Shown piece by piece: positions 60,601-64,000 of a stretch of 64,000 bases of DNA (position 1 is its first letter; every line of letters starts with the position of its first letter). The notes under the pieces are model-generated. The model saw only the letters and a program-made list of their open reading frames with translations. It made no database searches and was not told where the DNA came from. Source of the stretch: Stappia indica (GTDB lineage Bacteria > Pseudomonadota > Alphaproteobacteria > Rhizobiales > Stappiaceae); assembly GCF_020177335.1 (NCBI RefSeq), contig NZ_JAIVMG010000008.1:1-64000 (forward strand), written 5' to 3'. Made by a program: the position numbers and the translations under genes.

Positions 60601-63600
60601 ACGGTGAAGGCGCCGGTGAAGTTCTCGATTTGGAGGGCATTCCCGCCGGTCAGCCGGGTGAGAGACAGCTCGCTCAGGGTGATGGTGCCGGAAACCGGCC
60701 CGCCGCCGCCGAGCGACATCCTGTCGCCGGAAACCGATCCGTCGGCGATGTTCACGGCAAGACCCGGCTGATTGCCCTCGACCTGCAGGGTCGTGCTGTA
60801 GACATTGGCATCGTAGTCGTCGAAGGCGATCGTGCCTTGGTTCCGGCCGGCGGACGTCGTGAAGAAGACGCCGCTTCTGATCGCCTGCGCGGCGCTGCCT
60901 GCCTGGAAGCGGCCTCCGGCAACGGTCTGCAATCCGGCGGTCGCAAGATCGCTGTCGAAGGTCACGCCACTGAAGGTGACGCCATTGCCGAACAAGGTCG
61001 GGTCGAAGGCAGTGGCATCGCCAACCAGCGTGTTGTCGGAGAAATCGGTGACGATCAGGTTTCCTGCAGGGCCATGGCCGAACAGGCGAACGCTGCTGTC
61101 CTCCGTCTTGAAGGTCGAGTTGGCAATGGAGACGATCGCCCGGTCGTCGCCCTGGGTCTCGACAAGGATGCCGAATTCGTTTTGGGCAACCGCCGCGCCC
61201 GAGGCATCGTGGTTGATGGTGAGGCCATTGATGTCCAGCGTCAGGCTACGTGTCGCGCCGACATCGTTCTGGAGGACCTTGACGCTGCTGAAATTGCTGC
61301 CGGAGGCCACCGTGTTCAAGGTGCCGCCCTTCAGGGTGAAGGTGCCGTCGACATTCTGGAGCAGCATCGAGTCCATATTGGCGTTGGTCGCAATGACCTC
61401 GTCAAATGTGACGTTGCTGTTGATGCCATTCAGTTCAATCACACGCGCGTTGGCCGCAGTCACCCTCTCGCTTGCCGCGTCACTGATCCGCAGCGTGCCG
61501 CCGCCGAAGGCGAGCAACCCGGTGTACCCCTGCGTGGCGATGTCGAGGCCGCCATCGAAGGCAATGGTCGAGGTTTGTCCGTTGTTGTCGATGTTGACGC
61601 CCAAGCCGCCACCGAGCGCTGTTGTGGTGCCCAGCGACACCTGACCGCCGAAGGTGACGTCGCTGGCGCCCGTTGCGCTGTGGACGACAATGCCGGAGGC
61701 ACCGGCGCCGTTGGACGAAATCGTGCCGTAATGGCTGAAGCTGCCGCCGATGCGACCGGTGATCGACACCGCGGCCCCGGCGGTATTGTCGATCGAACTG
61801 GAGGCGTTGAAGGAAATCGCCGCATCCCCGCCGGATACGGCAAGCGCATTGCTGCCGGTGATGTCGACGTTGTTGCCGGTAACGGTCCCCTGGGCATTGA
61901 TGATGGCGACGCCCGTTCCGGAGGTGTTGTTGACCGACACGTTGGTCAGGGTCACGGCACCGGTGGTGTTGGCAAGGGAGATGCCGTTGACGGCGGTCGT
62001 GCCGCCCGAACCGATGGTGACCCCTTCGATGGTCAGTCCGGAAATGCCCGAGCCCGACAGCGCCGTCCCTGCGCTGCTGCCCAGGGTGATGTTGCGCACC
62101 GCATTGTTGTTGCCCACCTCAATGGTGCTGACCGCGCCCGACGAATTGGTCAGCGTGGCCGCGCCATTGCCGGTCGGGTCGGAAATGACCGTCGAGCCTG
62201 CGGGGATGTTGTCGCCGGTGATGTTGGCGGCGACCAGAAGGCCGGCATCGACAAAGGTGCGGCCGTCGCCGAAGGTGTCGACGGTCTGGTTGTCAGCAAG
62301 GGCGAAGGTGAGACCCGCCGTGTCGATTGCCGCGCCATCGTTGATCAGGATGAAGTTGACGGTGCCAAGGCCACCAGCGGCGCCAATCGCGGTGGAGATG
62401 GAGGCCCGGTTGTCGACCGAGGAGCCATCCCCGGTGCCGGTCGCCGTGGCGGCGACGAAATAGTTCGGCGTGCCTGCGGACAGGAAGTTGAAGCCACCTG
62501 TGAAGGTGGTGGTGCCGAAGGAGTAGCTGCCGTTCGCGGCGTTGACGCCGATACCGTCCAGCGCGAAGGCAAGCCCGCCGATGTCACCGCCACCCCAGGT
62601 GAACACCGCATTCGGCGCGGCGAAGGCCGCGCCATTGGTGCCGAGGACGATGCCCGTGCCCACATTGGTGATGGTGCCGCCATTGGTGATGGTGACACTG
62701 CGCCCGTTCAGCGTGCCGGAAATGTCGACGCCCTTGCTGCCGGCAACACCAGTGCCGGTGACGTCCAGGCTCTGCATCGCGAGCGTGGCGTCGGCGCCCG
62801 CCATATTGAGACCGGTTCCCCCGCCAAGACCGGTGATGTCCACATCGCCGAAAGTCAGGGTCGCGTTGGTCGTGCCGCTGAGGTCGATACCGTCGCTGGA
62901 CGCCGCCGCGCCCAGGCCGTTGATCTCGGTGGTGCCGGAAAAGCCGTAGCTGCCGCCGCCGCTGACCTGGATCCCGTCGCCGCCGACCGTGTTGGCGGTG
63001 AAATCGGTGACATTGATCACGCCGGTGTTGTTGGTGAAGGTCAGCGCGTTGCCGGTGACATTGCTGATGCTGACCGTCGACAAGTTTGTCGTGCCGGTGT
63101 TGTTGGCAATGGTGATGCCGCTGCCGGCGCCGTTGATGGTGATGTTCGACAGGGTGGCGGCGTGGTTGTTCAGGAAGATGGCGCTGCCGCCGATGCCGCT
63201 GAACGAGAGGTTCGATAGCGTCAGGTTGCTGGCGCCGGTGATGTGAATGCCGTCGCCCGTGGTGTTCTGCAGCGACAAGTCCTGCAAGGTGGCATCGGCA
63301 ACGCCGCTGCCGCCTACCGCGATGGCGCCGCCCTGGATCGTCAGGTCGCGGATGGTCGCGCCGTTGGCGAGGGTGACCGTGGTGACGCCCGGGTCGCCAT
63401 CGATGGTGCCATTGGTGCCCGACAGCAGAAAATTGGTGGTGGTTCCGTCGCTGAGCTGCACCGCGACCGTCTCGCCGCCGCCGGTCAGGATCTGCCCCTG
63501 CTGCAGGGTGATGCCGGAGGTGGAAATGGTGCCGTTGTCGCCCAGTGCGATCACCAGCCCGTCAACACCGGCATTCGCCACCGCCGTTGCCAGGGACGTC

Positions 63601-64000
63601 GGGTCGGCGAAAGAGCCGGTGCCGCCGCCGACGCTGTCGGCATAGTAGACCCCGCCGTAGACCCGGCCGGTTTCCGGGTTGATCACGGCCACGCTGCTTG
63701 CGGCGGACGTGCTCGTCTTGTTGCCCGCGCGGATGCCCTTGTCGCGGCGCACGCCTTCGGTCATCCGCTGTTCCAGCGGCGACAGGGTGCTGCGGGTGCC
63801 CGCATCCGTGGTGCCGCCGAACAGCGGAATCCGCAGCCGTGCGCTCGCCAGCGCGTCCAGATCGTCCTCGCTGTCGAGCACCAGTTCCGCGCCGAGGGTA
63901 AAGCGCGAGCCGGAGAAGCCGAGCACGTCGTCGATCCGGTATTCCAGACCAATCCGGCCGCCGCTCTGGGTGTCATACCCGTCCCGGTCGTAGACATAAC
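54666..64000 (-). CDS. giant beta-helix surface protein, partial (N-terminus beyond right edge)
   Basis: The frame is open from the window edge to the TAA/TGA-type stop at 54666, giving more than 3,110 residues. The first 60 visible residues (LEYRIDDVLGFSG, FTLGAELVLDS, ARLRIPLFGG) look like the last strands of an outer-membrane beta-barrel of inverse-autotransporter type. The rest is Gly/Thr/Asn/Ser-rich right-handed beta-helix with many N-x-x-G-T turns. Four times a 'YFVD/YYAD...GTGS...A.P' segment recurs (near 63650, 62480, 59750 and 57845), marking module starts. The end reads GGGACPLP. It is probably exposed on the cell surface as an adhesin or glycan-binding protein. The long frames read on the other strand are codon-bias shadows. 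Confidence 0.85.
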   Translation of the reverse strand, partial: YVYDRDGYDTQSGGRIGLEYRIDDVLGFSGSRFTLGAELVLDSEDDLDALASARLRIPLFGGTTDAGTRSTLSPLEQRMTEGVRRDKGIRAGNKTSTSAASSVAVINPETGRVYGGVYYADSVGGGTGSFADPTSLATAVANAGVDGLVIALGDNGTISTSGITLQQGQILTGGGETVAVQLSDGTTTNFLLSGTNGTIDGDPGVTTVTLANGATIRDLTIQGGAIAVGGSGVADATLQDLSLQNTTGDGIHITGASNLTLSNLSFSGIGGSAIFLNNHAATLSNITINGAGSGITIANNTGTTNLSTVSISNVTGNALTFTNNTGVINVTDFTANTVGGDGIQVSGGGSYGFSGTTEINGLGAAASSDGIDLSGTTNATLTFGDVDITGLGGGTGLNMAGADATLAMQSLDVTGTGVAGSKGVDISGTLNGRSVTITNGGTITNVGTGIVLGTNGAAFAAPNAVFTWGGGDIGGLAFALDGIGVNAANGSYSFGTTTFTGGFNFLSAGTPNYFVAATATGTGDGSSVDNRASISTAIGAAGGLGTVNFILINDGAAIDTAGLTFALADNQTVDTFGDGRTFVDAGLLVAANITGDNIPAGSTVISDPTGNGAATLTNSSGAVSTIEVGNNNAVRNITLGSSAGTALSGSGISGLTIEGVTIGSGGTTAVNGISLANTTGAVTLTNVSVNNTSGTGVAIINAQGTVTGNNVDITGSNALAVSGGDAAISFNASSSIDNTAGAAVSITGRIGGSFSHYGTISSNGAGASGIVVHSATGASDVTFGGQVSLGTTTALGGGLGVNIDNNGQTSTIAFDGGLDIATQGYTGLLAFGGGTLRISDAASERVTAANARVIELNGINSNVTFDEVIATNANMDSMLLQNVDGTFTLKGGTLNTVASGSNFSSVKVLQNDVGATRSLTLDINGLTINHDASGAAVAQNEFGILVETQGDDRAIVSIANSTFKTEDSSVRLFGHGPAGNLIVTDFSDNTLVGDATAFDPTLFGNGVTFSGVTFDSDLATAGLQTVAGGRFQAGSAAQAIRSGVFFTTSAGRNQGTIAFDDYDANVYSTTLQVEGNQPGLAVNIADGSVSGDRMSLGGGGPVSGTITLSELSLTRLTGGNALQIENFTGAFTVTGATTILSPEVASQIGSNYLRSTVTAVAVANSAANISFNTLDIQSTAMPAPGAGREFTTGGATVGLDLKGNTGSFSVSGTTTIADTVDDAIRITDTSGAISFGQVTITNPGADSTIGAPLALLIPALPADAAAIRIAGTIDGTIHFDNIDIALDNDNRTGFDVSGATLNAAVTADDFDLTSSSATGTIGVDLRGVLGGQTIRLGDTVAGGASSSIAGVDTGVFLNAASNANFTFGDGESGVDTGSTIAATTAIDASSAPVAGTYNFQDVAFAGSPGKGFGIGRIYFVDADGAGGGGDGSGSDAANPMTLAAAELAAAAGDIIILINNGSTITAAGTNGDNTLNLKDTQQLLSFGDGAGGSQAIVVNLTVPPTIQLFAPGLTIDDPTGNGAATLTSSAGANVVTLGSSGNRIAGLDLEGNGTAARGIKDNGAGATGTLIERSRISNFANYGIEITPSTNTTISGVTFSGNANDIRLNAAGTSISNVTSTGVTGTSITLNNTTGTTTLENISISGAANGIAFNNAGGTINATNVDISGGNTLAISGGDAVFTFDTASSIDNTSGTAVSITGRSGGSFTHAGSIVANGAGTTGIWSSGATGANTVSFTGTLDLGTTTALGGHGVFIDNATQAVTISFADIDVATDGGFGMIVQNGGTLSVGTGSLAVNNAQIANFAGIAFGAGGVNFTSITGTNIAGPGLGLHTITGGAFTVSGTTSISGTLGSAIAATNVSSNMTFGAVNLTLASGDGLLLTGNSGTLTTGDMTIAMGAGGNGIRATGTNGNMSFGNVDITNLGAGTGLNLSGGTFDGQITFASLDISGTSQTGSRGIDLTGYDNSKDVVTTNSGTIQGVQVGIDLTNADIANGVRFQYGDGSAPVASLIDTSGIAGNFAIVTTGTTATGEYNFEDVGFGASNVANLAGPTVFVIDNAGTSGLGTFADPGTASEAEASGANVIVLIDTNVNGVSDLIDLNAQGESSLDLADGQVLIGLKAGESIDVSTLGISGGGAPASVKLTGMGSSSVVAAPATGIDTVLPTLTSATGDTVTLAGSSGIQNVQITNGGTFDGIAASYAAAEDLIIRFSSIGGGTGGDAIDVATTAGASTFDFSGLALTSGLRLDGSGGGSLTGTATGTNTINTTTGQLISLNSVTIDAGGMAFDTLASSGKVTGNAVTMTNVGGPGTFTANSMDIAGSTANGIDISSSSGTFSFGTVTIGSDATADNVATGIRLDNNSGSFTLNNSSIIRNPTGSGVSITNSAASFTADFLGQIEVRHYANASASAGDGFVLTNNSTAAINFNSLVYNDEPRTGGPLTTGQAIVANDGGVLTISGGTIRTNNILGADTYAVDIANTTLGAGGITIDTLWIDHDDMVESGGGVKLVNNTGTFSFSTITGISAVNASAILASNTGTLNIGTTSAGGLTSNGRAVLDISNTTLNLNATNTRSTGSTGTGMRLLGVGGTVNLTGNMTITGSTGTGLLVANSVSGTTLNFSGGTKTINSGMQTAVNLTGNAGSAINFIGGGLDIDATSGAGFVAAGGGTVTVQGAGNSLTTTTGTALNVTDTTIGAAGLTFQSISSNGATSGILLKTTGTAGGLTVTGDGSVPARGGNGSGGTIRNSTGTGIWLINTVDVNLSHMTVTGSADQGIDALRVNNLTLNGMTLSSNGNANAEHGLSIIDGSGTYDLSQLIASGNYDSNIRVVQETGATGMTSFLLDDSTLQNVTTGSYRDGISIDLLSGAAIGTITVQNSSFSNNADYNIQLTLDGTATVTSTTISGNTMTSVGGGFSGGAIAVHHANSNSSNAITITGNAIGTAGVIGSAGYDSISLTILGHATSASAGTMTALIENNTIHDFGGVGIALTAKDGSSNQAILNATVRNNTVTETGSAFAFAAVFADSRDGNQLCLDLGGTGYENNLTTTTPSAQEVALRANSSATVNLNGYGGAANDGAAIEAYLQGRNTGAPVVATSLASGGVIQGGGACPLP

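Noticed and set aside
60165-63218. A 1,017-residue open frame on the plus strand, with other long plus-strand frames at 55605-58110
   Set aside because: They lie antisense to the giant beta-helix gene. The regular Gly/Thr/Asn codons of that gene leave few stops on the other strand; the translations have no domain signature and no start signals.

Overview
The window is high-GC DNA (roughly 65 % by eye) with tightly packed, overlapping operons. An IalB-family protein, a SapC-family protein, CMD-type proteins and a PotABCD-type transporter next to an opine-dehydrogenase homologue point to an alphaproteobacterium (Hyphomicrobiales/Rhodobacterales-like, perhaps marine). The genus cannot be fixed from the sequence. 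No rRNA, tRNA, CRISPR array, insertion sequence or integrase was seen.

Region A (about 0.9-23.4 kb) is the most remarkable part: a biosynthetic gene cluster that appears to join nitrogen-nitrogen bond chemistry to a reducing type II (discrete-enzyme) polyketide or fatty-acyl system. The leftward operon (5010 to 890) encodes a periplasmic binding protein, a FabZ-like dehydratase, an ACP, a degenerate SDR, a FabG-like ketoreductase and a MaoC hydratase. The rightward operon (5303-12506) encodes a DHA2 exporter, an ACP, a ketosynthase, a cysteine-less KS/CLF partner, an alpha/beta-fold enzyme with a cysteine nucleophile, an AurF-like di-iron N-oxygenase, a second MFS transporter and an unlisted 48-residue membrane peptide. 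A stand-alone LuxR-type HTH protein (12777-12983) separates this from a third operon (13442-23363): lysine N6-hydroxylase, glycine-oxidase-like flavoenzyme, cupin-MetRS fusion, adenylating enzyme, ACP, GNAT, C45 Ntn-hydrolase, acyl-CoA dehydrogenase and Sfp-type PPTase. The first three are the signature of hydrazinoacetate biosynthesis (s56-p1 and triacsin pathways). The next five look like a load, N-acylate, dehydrogenate and deprotect module. The product is predicted to be an acyl or polyene chain with a hydrazone, diazo, azo or N-oxide group.

Region B (23.4-36.4 kb) looks catabolic. A PotABCD-type importer sits with an opine-dehydrogenase-like enzyme. Beside them are two CMD-domain proteins, a flavin monooxygenase, an MFS transporter and a class-V aminotransferase, divergent from an Lrp-type regulator with a 16-bp palindrome next to its start, then an acetamidase/formamidase. 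It probably takes up and breaks down an amine or amide.

Region C (36.4-48.4 kb) is surface-polysaccharide biosynthesis: GT61 and GT2 glycosyltransferases, a DegT-type sugar aminotransferase, CmcI-like and zinc-finger methyltransferases, a GNAT, WbqC, a PhyH-type dioxygenase and a CDP-hexose set (RfbF, RfbG, C-methyltransferase, 3,5-epimerase).

Region D (48.4-64 kb) holds IalB, SapC, a small hypothetical and a DUF6916-like protein. It also has a leftward operon of three tandem tail-collar paralogues, a beta-propeller lectin-like protein and a GNAT, with no other phage gene. At the right edge is a giant (more than 3,100 residues) right-handed beta-helix surface protein, cut by the window, whose visible N-terminus looks like the end of an outer-membrane beta-barrel.
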